Source of the DNA: Nitrosospira sp. Is2
GTDB taxonomy: Bacteria > Pseudomonadota > Gammaproteobacteria > Burkholderiales > Nitrosomonadaceae
DNA: 64,000 nucleotides
Assembly: GCF_033095785.1 (NCBI RefSeq)
Contig: NZ_CP137134.1
Coordinates: 1,178,001-1,242,000, forward strand
Reading direction: 5' to 3'
The notes under the pieces were generated by a model, which made no database searches, had not been told where the DNA came from, and saw only the letters and a list, made by a program, of their open reading frames with translations. Below, one piece after another: positions 9,030 through 18,178 of the stretch (its first letter is position 1; each line of letters starts with the position of its first letter). Both the position numbers and the translations under genes were made by a program.

Positions 9030-9404
9030 TCAGGAGCGAAGCAACGAGACTATGCTTTTAATTTCGCTCCGCAATAAAGCCAGATCGACGCTCGAGGAGA
9101 ATGGCACAGCCGAGGCCGAAGCCGAGGTAACGATGTCTGTCTTCCCCTGGCCCAACCGGCCGCGAGCGCCTTGGATGGTGAAACCTTGTTCGTGGAGCAA
9201 CTCGCGGATACGGCGAATCAGCAGCACTTCGTGGTGCTGATAATAGCGCCGGTTGCCTCGGCGCTTGATAGGCCTCAATTGCGTGAATTCCTGCTCCCAA
9301 TAACGTAACACGTGCGGTTTAACCCCGCATAATTCGCTCACTTCGCCAATGGTGAAATAGCGTTTCGCGGGAATTGGCGTGTTGCTAGGCCTTGTGTTTT
9401 CCAT
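9030..9404 (-). CDS. MerR-family transcriptional regulator
   Basis: Small DNA-binding protein with an N-terminal MerR winged helix: YFTIGEVSELCGVKPHVLRYWE, then the second wing RRGNRRYY. The C-terminal part is a helical dimerisation segment without the cysteine set of metal-sensing MerR proteins, so its signal is unknown. It overlaps the end of ihfA by 20 bp, implying translation coupling. This merR gene after pheST-ihfA is a conserved betaproteobacterial neighbour, but no target is assigned. An upstream in-frame TTG exists at 9419; ATG 9404 (124 residues) is preferred. Confidence 0.88.
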   Translation of the reverse strand: MENTRPSNTPIPAKRYFTIGEVSELCGVKPHVLRYWEQEFTQLRPIKRRGNRRYYQHHEVLLIRRIRELLHEQGFTIQGARGRLGQGKTDIVTSASASAVPFSSSVDLALLRSEIKSIVSLLRS

Positions 9405-9690
9405 GCTGGCTTTTCTCAACCATTGCCTTCAGTTTTTGGCTCGCATGAAATGTCACGACCCGTCGTGCGGTAATGGGAATTTCCTCGCCAGTTTTGGGAT
9501 TGCGTCCAGGACGCTGGGGTTTGTCGCGCAGGTGAAAATTGCCGAAACCTGAAAGCTTAACGCCATCACCATTCTGAAGCGCGATGCGAACCTCCTCGTA
9601 GAAGGACTCCACCATGTCCTTGGCTTCACGCTTGTTGAATCCTACTTTTTCAAACAGCAAATCCGCCAATTCGGCCTTTGTTAAGGTCAT
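9385..9690 (-). CDS. ihfA: Integration host factor subunit alpha
   Basis: DNA-bending nucleoid protein that pairs with IHF-beta. The 101-residue product matches the HU/IHF family over its whole length: the start MTLTKAELADLLFEKVG, the dimer core, then GRNPKTGEEIPI in the beta arm that inserts into the minor groove. It follows pheT by 39 bp as in E. coli, where pheST-ihfA are co-transcribed, and overlaps the merR-type gene downstream. Confidence 0.96.
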   Translation of the reverse strand: MTLTKAELADLLFEKVGFNKREAKDMVESFYEEVRIALQNGDGVKLSGFGNFHLRDKPQRPGRNPKTGEEIPITARRVVTFHASQKLKAMVEKSQHGKHKA

Positions 9691-9729
9691 TGTCTCTCCA
9701 CCCTGTTCATTGCTTTCAGACCTGCATTT

Positions 9730-12111
9730 TCAATGGTTGCGTAACACTGCGCCAAACTCGCCTTCGAGAACGCTTAACATCCTTGAAACGGTCCGATCTG
9801 CTTCCGCATCAGTTAATGTTTTTTCAGTATCTTGCAATAACATGCGGAATGCAAGACTTTTTTTGCCGGCTTCCATGCCCTTGCCACGATAGACATCAAA
9901 TAGATGAATTTCAGAAATCAAAGGCAATTTGTCGGCACGGACCCGATCCAGAATCGTCTGGACCCCGACGTTCTCCGGCACCACCACGGCAATATCGCGG
10001 CGAATGGGTGGGTACTTGGAAATCTCTGAAGCCTGCGGCAAGGCTCGTTCCATCAATATAGCCATCTCCAGCTCAAACAGCATCACAGGTTTGGACAAGC
10101 CAAGTTTCTGGCACCAACGAGGGTGGAGTTCCCCCAGATGGCCCGCGATTTTACCATCTACGCGGATCTCAGCGGACTTCCCCGGATGCAATGCCGGGTG
10201 AGACGCGGCAGCGACTTGGAGCCCCCTCGGCCAAAATAGCGCCTCAATATCAGCTTTCACATCGTAGAAGTCAACTTCTCGCGCGGGCGCCCCCCACTGT
10301 TCTGCCAACGCGTCGCCGTAGCAGAGCCCGCCGAGCTTTTCCTGTTGTACGATGGTGTCTCCCTGGGCCTCGAAACAGCACCCGATTTCGAATAGGCGCA
10401 CCCTCGCTTGCTTGCGGTTCAGATTGAATTCCAGGTTCGATATGAGACTGCCGCAGAGGGTGCTGCGCATTACCGCCATCTGGCTCGACAATGGGTTCTT
10501 CAACGCCACCGGCTCTTTGTTGGCGGCCAGCTCATGCTCCCATGCAGGGTCCACGAATGCATAATTAATAACCTCCTGATAATCCCTGGCGATGAGGAGT
10601 TGACGCACCTGTGGCAGCGTTTTTCGGGTTTCGGGTTCAGGCAGCATGCTTAACAGGGCGCGGGGCGCGGCGGCCGGGATGCTATCGTAACCGTATATCC
10701 GCGCCAATTCCTCGATCAGATCCGCCTCTATGCCAAGATCGAAGCGATAAGGAGGAGGCGTTACGTTAAAAACACCTTCTGCGCCTACGAAACTAAATTG
10801 CAGACGCTGCAATAGCCCCGCAATCGTTCTTTCTTCGAGATCTATTCCCAAGACTCTTTGCGCTCGAGTCAATCGAAGGGAAATAGGATCGCGCAGCGGC
10901 AACCTACCTTTTAATTCCGTGATCGCCCCGCTTTTGCCGCCGCAAATATCCAGTATCAGGCGGGTGGCGCGCTCCAGCACGTCTCGGGTCTTTGAGAAAT
11001 CAACCCCACGCTCAAAACGGTACGCCGAATCCGAGCTGAAACCAAGGGAGAAGGACTTGCCAGCTATTACACCGGGACTGAAAAAAGCGCTCTCGAGAAA
11101 TAAATCTTTCGTCCCTGCTCCAACTCCGCTTTCATCTCCACCCATAATGCCCGCCAGCGCCAACGGCTTGACTTGATCCGCGATCACCAGCATGTCTGGC
11201 TGCAGCACAAGATTTTCGCCATTGAGCAGCTTGAGCACCTCCCCCGACGTGGCATAACGAACATGAATGGAACCGGACAGCGCGCCCGCAATCCTGTCAA
11301 GATCAAACGCATGCAGCGGCTGGCCGGTTTCGAGCATCAGGTAGTTGGTAATGTCCACCACCGCGTTGACTGCACGTAATCCGCTGCGTTCCAGGCGACG
11401 GATCAGCCACCCCGGCGTGGGCACATCCAGGCTGACACCACGCACTACTCTTCCGCAATAAAGGGGACAGGCATCTGGCACATCCACGTGTATTGCCAGG
11501 GCCTCGTCGGTCTGATTCGCGACCGGCGCGATCTCCAGAGGCTTGAGTCTTGCTGAGGTAACCGCCGCCACTTCACGGGCGATGCCGAGCAAGCCCAGGC
11601 AATCGCCGCGGTTGGGCGTCAGCTTGAGCGTAAGAATGCTATCCTCAAGCTCGTAGTAATCGCGAAAATCCAGCCCGATCGGCGCGTCAGGAGGAAGCAC
11701 CATAAGGCCGGGCGCCATTTCTTCCAAGCCAAGCTCCCGTGCTGAACAGAGCATTCCGGCTGATTCGACCCCTCGTATGCGGGTCTGCCTGATCGCCATG
11801 CCCGGTAGCTGCGCCCCCGCCAACGCGCACGGCACTTTTATTCCAACTCGGACATTTGCCGCTCCACAGACGATTTGCAGCGTTTGTCCCGCCACGGCAG
11901 GACCTGCGTTCACTTCGCAAACATGAAGAAGATCCGCGTCGGGATGTTTGCGTACAGAAAGCACTTCCGCAACGACGACCTTATCGAAGGGGGGGGCAAC
12001 CGGGTCGATGGTTTCCACTTCGATGCCCGCCATGGTCAGCACATGAGCGAGACCACGGGTGGAGAGCGGCGGGTCAACGAAACCACGTAGCCAATTTTCG
12101 GAAAATTTCAT
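9730..12111 (-). CDS. pheT: Phenylalanyl-tRNA synthetase beta subunit
   Basis: Large subunit of the (alpha-beta)2 PheRS. The 793-residue protein starts with MKFSENWLRGFV and carries the tRNA-binding EMAP-like domain (about 40-150), the B3/B4 editing domain (about 210-400), the B5 helix-turn-helix-like domain and a C-terminal ferredoxin-like anticodon-binding domain that begins near SEISKYPPIRRDIAVVV. It is downstream of pheS by 66 bp and almost certainly co-transcribed. Confidence 0.97.
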   Translation of the reverse strand: MKFSENWLRGFVDPPLSTRGLAHVLTMAGIEVETIDPVAPPFDKVVVAEVLSVRKHPDADLLHVCEVNAGPAVAGQTLQIVCGAANVRVGIKVPCALAGAQLPGMAIRQTRIRGVESAGMLCSARELGLEEMAPGLMVLPPDAPIGLDFRDYYELEDSILTLKLTPNRGDCLGLLGIAREVAAVTSARLKPLEIAPVANQTDEALAIHVDVPDACPLYCGRVVRGVSLDVPTPGWLIRRLERSGLRAVNAVVDITNYLMLETGQPLHAFDLDRIAGALSGSIHVRYATSGEVLKLLNGENLVLQPDMLVIADQVKPLALAGIMGGDESGVGAGTKDLFLESAFFSPGVIAGKSFSLGFSSDSAYRFERGVDFSKTRDVLERATRLILDICGGKSGAITELKGRLPLRDPISLRLTRAQRVLGIDLEERTIAGLLQRLQFSFVGAEGVFNVTPPPYRFDLGIEADLIEELARIYGYDSIPAAAPRALLSMLPEPETRKTLPQVRQLLIARDYQEVINYAFVDPAWEHELAANKEPVALKNPLSSQMAVMRSTLCGSLISNLEFNLNRKQARVRLFEIGCCFEAQGDTIVQQEKLGGLCYGDALAEQWGAPAREVDFYDVKADIEALFWPRGLQVAAASHPALHPGKSAEIRVDGKIAGHLGELHPRWCQKLGLSKPVMLFELEMAILMERALPQASEISKYPPIRRDIAVVVPENVGVQTILDRVRADKLPLISEIHLFDVYRGKGMEAGKKSLAFRMLLQDTEKTLTDAEADRTVSRMLSVLEGEFGAVLRNH

Positions 12112-12177
12112 CAGTCAGTATGGTATGCAGAGAAAAGCGGGATGTCGTCACTCCCAGGCGGACGACCAGCAGCGAAC

Positions 12178-13200
12178 TTAGTTGAACTGTTTGAGGAACC
12201 TTAAATCATTCTCGAAAAATAATCGTAGATCGTTTACGCCGTACCGGAGCATTGCCAGTCGCTCCACCCCCAGACCGAATGCGAAACCGATATATTTTTC
12301 GCTGTCGATATTGACGTGCTTGAAAACATTTGGGTGCACCATGCCACAACCCAGCACTTCAAGCCAACCTGTATGTCCGCACACACGGCAGCCATTGCTG
12401 CACATTACGCAGCCGATGTCCATTTCAGCGGAGGGTTCGGTAAAAGGAAAGAAAGACGCGCGGAAGCGCACTCGCAAATCTTCGCGCTCAAAAAAGTGTT
12501 TCATGAAATCGGCAAGAACACCCTTCAGCACGGAGAAATTCACATCTTCGTCAACCCAAAGTCCTTCCACCTGATGAAACATGGGAGTATGTGTCAAATC
12601 AGAGTCGCGTCGATAGACCCTCCCGGGCGCGATGACTTTCAGGGGGGGCTGTTTGCTTTGCATATAACGGATTTGAACCGGCGAGGTATGCGTGCGCAGC
12701 AAATTTCCACAACCTACATCGATGTAGAATGTGTCATGCATTGCCCTCGCGGGGTGATTCTCTGGAATATTGAGGGCAGTAAAATTATAGAAATCTGATT
12801 CAATCTCAGGGCCGGCGGCCATGGTAAACCCAAATGAGTGAAACAGCGATTGGATGCGCTCCAACGTCCGCGTGACCGGATGCAGTCCGCCCATCCCCAG
12901 GCCACGGCCCGGCAGAGTCACATCCAGCGCTTCACCTACCAACTGCTCCGCAAGCTTCTTGTCCCGTATCGCATCACGGCGCTGGTGAAGCGCCGCTTCC
13001 AGCTGTTCTTTTATCTGGTTGATACGGTTACCTATCTCAGGCCGCTCAGCGGGTGGCAGCTTCCCCAGGCCCTTAAGCAATTCGGTTAGTCTGCCTTGCC
13101 GGCCGAGATAGCGCGCCTTTGCCTGCTCCAGTTCAACAGGGTCGTCTATGCTATAGAACAGCGTGACGGCTTCTTGCAGAAGGTCGTCCAGATCAATCAT
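12178..13200 (-). CDS. pheS: Phenylalanyl-tRNA synthetase alpha subunit
   Basis: Catalytic subunit of PheRS. The 340-residue protein has an N-terminal coiled coil (about 1-85) that binds tRNA and a class II synthetase core. Motif 2 is visible around RTHTSPVQIRYM and RVYRRDSDLTHTPMFHQVEG, and motif 3 around GFAFGLGVERLAMLRYG. An AAGG ribosome site precedes the ATG. A strong terminator lies between rplT and this gene, so read-through may be limited; unlike E. coli, no Phe-rich leader peptide is evident. Confidence 0.97.
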   Translation of the reverse strand: MIDLDDLLQEAVTLFYSIDDPVELEQAKARYLGRQGRLTELLKGLGKLPPAERPEIGNRINQIKEQLEAALHQRRDAIRDKKLAEQLVGEALDVTLPGRGLGMGGLHPVTRTLERIQSLFHSFGFTMAAGPEIESDFYNFTALNIPENHPARAMHDTFYIDVGCGNLLRTHTSPVQIRYMQSKQPPLKVIAPGRVYRRDSDLTHTPMFHQVEGLWVDEDVNFSVLKGVLADFMKHFFEREDLRVRFRASFFPFTEPSAEMDIGCVMCSNGCRVCGHTGWLEVLGCGMVHPNVFKHVNIDSEKYIGFAFGLGVERLAMLRYGVNDLRLFFENDLRFLKQFN

Positions 13201-13238
13201 AAAAACCTTGGGTCGGAGAGCTCGAAGGGCTGCACAAG

Positions 13239-13274
13239 AAAAAAGGAGGCCAGGCGTCTCTGCCTTCAGCCTCC
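13239..13274 (-). terminator. Rho-independent terminator between rplT and pheS
   Basis: On the minus strand a GGAGGC...GCCTCC hairpin (arms 13269-13274 and 13245-13250, inner AGGC/GCCT pairs) is followed directly by six T residues. It begins 25 nt after the rplT stop. It would end or attenuate transcription of thrS-infC-rpmI-rplT before pheS. Confidence 0.85.
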
Positions 13275-13298
13275 TCGCAGCTTTCTCGCAATTATGTT

Positions 13299-13658
13299 CT
13301 AGACAGCCAGACTGGCTTTTGCCTGCTCAACCAGTTTTACAAAGGCTGGCTTGTCAAATATCGCGATATCGGCCAGAACCTTGCGGTCTACCTCAATCGC
13401 CGCTTTTCTCAAGCCGTTCATAAATACGCTATAGGGCAACCCACATTCCCGTGCGGCGGCATTGATTCGAGCGATCCACAAAGCACGAAACTGGCGTTTC
13501 TTTTGACGACGATCCCGGTAGGCATATTGCCCCGCTTTCATCACCGCTTCCTTGGCTACGCGGTAAACGTTTTTGCGGCGTCCGCGATAGCCCTTCGCCA
13601 GATCCAATACCTTCTTGTGGCGCGCATGAGCGGTTACACCACGTTTTACTCTTGGCAT
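13299..13658 (-). CDS. rplT: 50S ribosomal protein L20
   Basis: Binds 23S rRNA early in large-subunit assembly and, in E. coli, represses its own operon. The 119-residue protein has the full family pattern: MPRVKRGV, the basic N-terminal arm (KGYRGRRKNVYRVAKEAV) and the globular C-terminal domain with LWIARINAA. It is 12 bp downstream of rpmI and last before a strong terminator. Confidence 0.98.
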   Translation of the reverse strand: MPRVKRGVTAHARHKKVLDLAKGYRGRRKNVYRVAKEAVMKAGQYAYRDRRQKKRQFRALWIARINAAARECGLPYSVFMNGLRKAAIEVDRKVLADIAIFDKPAFVKLVEQAKASLAV

Positions 13659-13670
13659 AGTAATCGCTCC

Positions 13671-13868
13671 TTAGGCGTAGGGCATCATGGCGCGCACCGA
13701 CGCCACGTCGCTGCAATGAACGCCGACAGTTCCCCGCAATTGACGCTTGCTCTTTGTCGTTTTCTTGGTAAGAATATGACGCTTGAATGCTTGCGAACGC
13801 TTAACGCTTCCGCCTGCGCGCACGGTAAACCGCTTAGCCGCGCCACTTTTCGTTTTCATCTTTGGCAT
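13671..13868 (-). CDS. rpmI: 50S ribosomal protein L35
   Basis: Small basic ribosomal protein of 65 residues with the L35 signature MPKMKTKSGAAKRF at the start and the pattern RSQAFKRHILTKKT. It lies between infC and rplT, the conserved order. An AGGAG ribosome site precedes the ATG. Confidence 0.98.
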   Translation of the reverse strand: MPKMKTKSGAAKRFTVRAGGSVKRSQAFKRHILTKKTTKSKRQLRGTVGVHCSDVASVRAMMPYA

Positions 13869-13976
13869 TTATTACTCCTGTTTAACATGACGCCTAGGTG
13901 TTTCCCGAACGGAACCTTTAAACCCGGAATCACTTGTTTTTTGAATTTAAAACTTCGAACTCGTGGAGCCTAACAA

Positions 13977-13993
13977 TGGCGTACATTACGCCA
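13977..13993 (-). other. Stem-loop in infC-rpmI spacer
   Basis: A perfect 6-bp inverted repeat TGGCGT/ACGCCA with a 5-nt loop lies just after infC within the 149-bp infC-rpmI spacer. In E. coli this spacer carries the L20 translational operator controlling rpmI-rplT. The hairpin could be part of a comparable control region; there is no T-run to suggest termination. Confidence 0.35.
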
Positions 13994-14017
13994 TCAAGAA
14001 TTCTTTAGCCGCTGCCC

Positions 14018-14623
14018 CTACGATGGCGCCGGATTCCCGTTATTAGCAGGTGCCACATCAGTATCCGCCTCTGGCTTCTCTGATTTGGGCTTTGCTAACT
14101 TCACTTCTTTTTTACGCGGAGACAGCACCATTACCATCTGGCGTCCCTCCATCCTCGGAAACTGCTCCACCACGGCATAGGGTTCGAGATCCCCTCGCAA
14201 GCGCTCCAGCAATCGCACGCCGAATTCCTGATGAGCCATCTCACGCCCGCGGAAACGCAATGTGATTTTGGCCTTATCTCCTTCCTCCAGGAAAATGATC
14301 AGGTTGCGCAGCTTGATGTTGTAATCGCCATCGTCAGTATTGGGACGGAACTTGACTTCCTTGATCTGGATTTGTTTTTGTTTTAGCTTCGCCTCATGCT
14401 TTTTCTTGCTTTCCTGATAGCGAAACTTGCCGTAGTCCATCAGGCGGCAGACCGGCGGTTGAGCTGTCGGCGCAATTTCAACCAGATCCACCTCCGCTTC
14501 TTCTGCCAAGGTGTTGGCGACCGCTAAGGAGACTATGCCTATCTGTTCTCCATTTGCACCAATCAAGCGCACTTCAGGCGCGTTAATCTCATGGTTGATG
14601 CGGGCTGCTTTTTCTTGAACTAT
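14018..14623 (-). CDS. infC: Translation initiation factor IF-3 (ATA start)
   Basis: Keeps 30S subunits free and checks the start codon-initiator tRNA match. The frame up to the first standard start lacks the family's N-terminus, but extends 17 codons to an ATA at 14623 (14621-14623) giving the expected VQEKAARINHEINAPE sequence. AGGAG sits 5 nt before this ATA and no other start fits, so translation starts at ATA, 201 residues. E. coli infC uses AUU for autoregulation, and ATA should work likewise. The N domain, lysine-rich linker (KKKHEAKLKQKQIQIKE) and C domain are all present. It follows thrS after 25 bp. Confidence 0.95.
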   Translation of the reverse strand: MVQEKAARINHEINAPEVRLIGANGEQIGIVSLAVANTLAEEAEVDLVEIAPTAQPPVCRLMDYGKFRYQESKKKHEAKLKQKQIQIKEVKFRPNTDDGDYNIKLRNLIIFLEEGDKAKITLRFRGREMAHQEFGVRLLERLRGDLEPYAVVEQFPRMEGRQMVMVLSPRKKEVKLAKPKSEKPEADTDVAPANNGNPAPS

Positions 14624-14648
14624 AGTAACTCCTAAACTCGGTTAATAA

Positions 14649-16565
14649 TCAAATTGTACCAGCTCTCAGGGAAATCTCTGTTTTAAGCTTTTCGGTCAAT
14701 GCCTCCAAGGTCATCTGACCAAGGTCCGCGCCGGCCCGCGTACGCACAGCAACCGTCTGCGCGGCCACTTCCTTGTCACCCACGATAAGCTGGTAAGGTA
14801 GTTTCTGTAGACTATGCTCTCGTATTTTATAGGTTATCTTCTCATTTCTCAAGTCCGCGCACGCGCGAATTCCGCTATGCCTCAGCTCTTCCGCAACTTT
14901 GCGAGCGTAATCGGCCTGGCTTTCAGAGATATTCAGCACTGCCACCTGGTCGGGTGCAAGCCACAGGGGCAGGGCACCGGCGTAGTGTTCGATGATAATG
15001 CCAATGAAGCGTTCCAACGACCCGAGAATCGCACGATGAAGCATGACGGGAACTCGCCGTGAGTTGTCTTCTGCCACAAATTCGGCACCAAGGCGCTCCG
15101 GCATGGAAAAATCCAATTGCAGAGTGCCGCATTGCCACACCCGGCCAATGCTGTCCTTGAGCGAAAACTCGATTTTTGGTCCGTAAAAAGCGCCCTCCCC
15201 CGGCTGGATCTCCCAGGGAAGGTTTTTGTGCTCCAGTGCTGACTGCAGCGCAGCCTCAGCCTTGTCCCATTGCTCTTCGGAGCCGACACGCTTCTTGGGA
15301 CGTGTTGAAAGCTTCACCAGAACCTCATTAAAACCAAAGTCGATGTAGACCTTCTGTAACAACTCAATAAATTTTACTGCCTCATCCTGGACCTGTGATT
15401 CGGCGCAAAAAATATGAGCGTCATCCTGAGTGAACGCTCGCACTCGCATAATTCCATGCAGAGCACCGGATGGCTCATTGCGGTGACACGATCCGAACTC
15501 AGCTAGCCGCAGGGGCAGATCCCGATAGCTCTTCAACCCATGCTTGAATATTTGCACGTGACCTGGACAGTTCATCGGCTTAACCGCAAATTCGCGCTCT
15601 TCCGATTGGGTGATAAACATGTTTTCGCGAAAATTTTCCCAATGCCCTGACCGTTCCCAAAGGCCTTTGTCCAGGACGGATGGCGTACGAATTTCCAGAT
15701 AACCATGATTTCGGAATATCTGACGCATATACTGTTCAACCTGCTGCCAGATTACCCAGCCCTTGGGATGCCAGAACACCATGCCCGGCGCCTCTTCCTG
15801 CATATGAAACAGCTCCAACTGCTTGCCGAGCCTTCGGTGATCCCGTTTCTCCGCTTCTTCCAGTCGACGCAGGTAAGCATCCTGATCTTCTCTTCTCGTC
15901 CAGGCCGTGCCGTAAATTCGCTGCAGCATCTCGTTGTGCGAGTCGCCGCGCCAGTAGGCGCCCGCCAGCTTCATCAACTTAAACACCTTGAGCCTGGAGG
16001 TGGTAGGGACATGCGGTCCCCGACATAAATCCGTGAAATTGCCCTGAGAATAAAGAGAAACATCCTCCTCACCGGGTATAGCCTCAATGATCTGGGCCTT
16101 ATAGTGCTCACCCTGATTTTTAAAAAAATTGATGGCGTCGGACCGATCGCAAACCTTGCGTTCCACTTTGAGATTGCGTGAGCTGATCTCCCCCATGCGT
16201 TTCTCGATTGCAGCCAAGTCTTCTGGCGTAAACGGCCGCGTATACGAAAAATCGTAGTAAAAGCCATCTTCAATTACAGGGCCAATCGTGACCTGCGCTT
16301 CCGGAAACAACTCTTTCACCGCATGTGCAAGCAGATGCGCAGTGGAATGTCGTATTATTTCCAGCCCTTCCACATCTTTTTCGGTAATGATACTAATGTC
16401 GCTGTCGGTTTCGACGGGGCTTGAGACGTCCACCAGCTTACCGTTAACTTTTCCCGCCAGCGCGGCACGGGCCAATCCGGCGCCAATAGACGCAGCAATT
16501 TCGCCCACCGTTACTGGGTGCTCATACTTGCGCTCCGAACCATCCGGCAAACGAATGACAGTCAC
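14649..16565 (-). CDS. thrS: Threonyl-tRNA synthetase
   Basis: Charges tRNA-Thr. From the GTG at 16565, with GAGGA upstream, the protein has 638 residues and starts MTVIRLPDGSERKYEH as in the family. A longer frame from TTG 16595 lacks a good ribosome site. Domains in order: TGS (about 1-62), the editing SAD domain with HSTAHLLAHAVKELFP and the zinc-like CRGPHVP motif, the class II core with MNCPGH (zinc Cys) and RLAEFGSCHRNEPSGALHG, and the C-terminal anticodon-binding domain. It leads the thrS-infC-rpmI-rplT set. In E. coli ThrRS represses its own mRNA; I could not identify an operator here. Confidence 0.97.
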   Translation of the reverse strand: MTVIRLPDGSERKYEHPVTVGEIAASIGAGLARAALAGKVNGKLVDVSSPVETDSDISIITEKDVEGLEIIRHSTAHLLAHAVKELFPEAQVTIGPVIEDGFYYDFSYTRPFTPEDLAAIEKRMGEISSRNLKVERKVCDRSDAINFFKNQGEHYKAQIIEAIPGEEDVSLYSQGNFTDLCRGPHVPTTSRLKVFKLMKLAGAYWRGDSHNEMLQRIYGTAWTRREDQDAYLRRLEEAEKRDHRRLGKQLELFHMQEEAPGMVFWHPKGWVIWQQVEQYMRQIFRNHGYLEIRTPSVLDKGLWERSGHWENFRENMFITQSEEREFAVKPMNCPGHVQIFKHGLKSYRDLPLRLAEFGSCHRNEPSGALHGIMRVRAFTQDDAHIFCAESQVQDEAVKFIELLQKVYIDFGFNEVLVKLSTRPKKRVGSEEQWDKAEAALQSALEHKNLPWEIQPGEGAFYGPKIEFSLKDSIGRVWQCGTLQLDFSMPERLGAEFVAEDNSRRVPVMLHRAILGSLERFIGIIIEHYAGALPLWLAPDQVAVLNISESQADYARKVAEELRHSGIRACADLRNEKITYKIREHSLQKLPYQLIVGDKEVAAQTVAVRTRAGADLGQMTLEALTEKLKTEISLRAGTI

Positions 16566-16959
16566 AGCTTCTTCCTCATACTTAAAATAAATCAAGCCTC
16601 GGCAATTTTTCTAATTTTACAGAGTCGCCGTCTTTATCGCCACCCGGAGCCCACCGGAACCCGGTCCCGACCTCTACGCCGACCCAAACTATAACAGTCA
16701 ATCAAGTAATCTGCCAGAAGGCACCTTCAGGGATCTTTCGGCAACCTTTAGAAGCCTTTCTTGAAGGCGGCGATGGATCGCGAACACAGCTGTCGGGTGA
16801 GTACCCGGTATGAACGCGGCGCTGAAGGAAGGGGGGAAGGAAAGGGGGGAGGGAAAGCGTGCGAAGCTTGGTCCAAGAGTAACTTGACCGCACACCCTGC
16901 ACATGCCACCGCCCTGAACAAGGCGGCGGGGCATCTTTTTACTGGCGCTGCACGTCCGA
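16566..16959. other. Intergenic region thrS-pstS with homopurine tract
   Basis: No gene or RNA is recognisable. The most notable element is a 34-nt uninterrupted purine run on the plus strand (16824-16857) containing two runs of six G, which could form triplex or quadruplex structure. This stretch should carry the thrS leader and promoter (leftward), but no good -35/-10 pair is apparent. Confidence 0.4.
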
Positions 16960-17961
16960 TTATAAGCCGGCCTCGCGCCTGAGCAATTCCTCGATTCTGA
17001 GGCCCACTTCGGACTTGCCGCCGAACACCGTTCCCAGCTTCTTTTTATTAAGATGCTCCAGGTTAGTCGTGTAGGCTTGATCCGGTAGTGGGAAGAATTT
17101 TACTTCTTTTACCAGCGTCGAGGCATTTTTCATGTAAAACTCAACAAACTGCCGAACTTCAGGTTTATCGGCCGACTTGATGTTCACGTAAATAAAAATA
17201 GGGCGTGACAAGGGCTGATAGGTTCCATCCTCCACCGTTTTCGCCGACGGCAGAACGGGCCCGTTTCCGCCATCGACGGCTATCGCTTTAACTTTTTTCT
17301 GATTTTCCACGTAGTAAGCGTAACCAAAAAAACCCAGAGCGCTCTTGTCGCTGGCGACCCCTTGTACCAATACGTTGTCGTCCTCGGATGCGGTAAAGTC
17401 TCCTCGACTTGATTTTGCCTTACCGACGATCGCCTCAGTAAAGTAATCAAAAGTGCCGGAGTCCGCCCCTGCCCCGTACAGCTTGAGTGGCTCGTCGGGC
17501 CATGCCGGGTTCACCTGGCTCCATTTGGTTATTTTTCCCTGCGCAGCCGGCTCCCATATTTTCTTTAACTCTGCGACAGTAATCGTTTTGGCCCAATCAT
17601 TTTTCGGATTTACCACCACTGTGAGCGCATCAAATGCCACAGGCATCTCAACATATTGGACCCCGGCTGCTTTACAGGCATCCATTTCATTTTTAAGAAT
17701 AGGCCGGGAGGCGTCGACAATATCGGTTTCACCACGGCAGAATTTTTTGAACCCGCCACCCGTGCCTGAAATGCCAACTGTCACTCTAACGGCACCCCTC
17801 TTTTCTTTTTGAAAATCTTCCGCCACCGCTTCGGTGATCGGAAAAACCGTGCTGGAGCCATCAATTTTTACAATCTCCGCACTCGCCAAGCTGATGAAGC
17901 TCATCAACGTCAGGAATACGGCGGATACTCCAGCCTTCTTATTGTTCGGCAATTTCAACAT
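16960..17961 (-). CDS. pstS: Phosphate ABC transporter substrate-binding protein
   Basis: Periplasmic phosphate-binding protein of the PstS family. The signal peptide spans about residues 1-28 and ends ...SLASA before EIVKIDGSSTVFPIT. Phosphate-contact loops are visible as DGSSTVF, SGTGGGFKKFCRGETDI and GADSGTFDYFTE. Of 333 residues, most is the periplasmic binding fold. The gene stands alone: pstC, pstA, pstB and phoU are not adjacent, so it must work with a transporter elsewhere or act as an extra copy. I see no convincing Pho box upstream; a GTGATATCAC palindrome lies at 18035-18044. Confidence 0.9.
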   Translation of the reverse strand: MLKLPNNKKAGVSAVFLTLMSFISLASAEIVKIDGSSTVFPITEAVAEDFQKEKRGAVRVTVGISGTGGGFKKFCRGETDIVDASRPILKNEMDACKAAGVQYVEMPVAFDALTVVVNPKNDWAKTITVAELKKIWEPAAQGKITKWSQVNPAWPDEPLKLYGAGADSGTFDYFTEAIVGKAKSSRGDFTASEDDNVLVQGVASDKSALGFFGYAYYVENQKKVKAIAVDGGNGPVLPSAKTVEDGTYQPLSRPIFIYVNIKSADKPEVRQFVEFYMKNASTLVKEVKFFPLPDQAYTTNLEHLNKKKLGTVFGGKSEVGLRIEELLRREAGL

Positions 17962-18178
17962 TTAAATCCCCGTTTGATTGATCAGATATTGTCTTTCGCG
18001 GGCTGCTATGCTACCTCACTAGTATTACCGTTTTGTGATATCACCCAGAACAGGGCCTAAGCCTGTTGCCGTCATGCTTGCTGTGACGGATATGATCCGG
18101 ACAATTCCCCACCGCTTATACGCCGAAGTCTGAATGTTGCAAGGAGGCCGAATGTGGGAGAACCTTCTGGGTTTTTGA

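Noticed and set aside
10919..11379. Open frames opposite pheT and other large genes
   Set aside because: Antisense shadows of well-identified genes, as are most frames opposite carB, ftsH, zwf and purA.
18061..18178. Possible Pho box upstream of pstS
   Set aside because: A CCGTCA/TGACGG dyad is present but the tandem CTGTCAT-type direct repeats of a Pho box are not.
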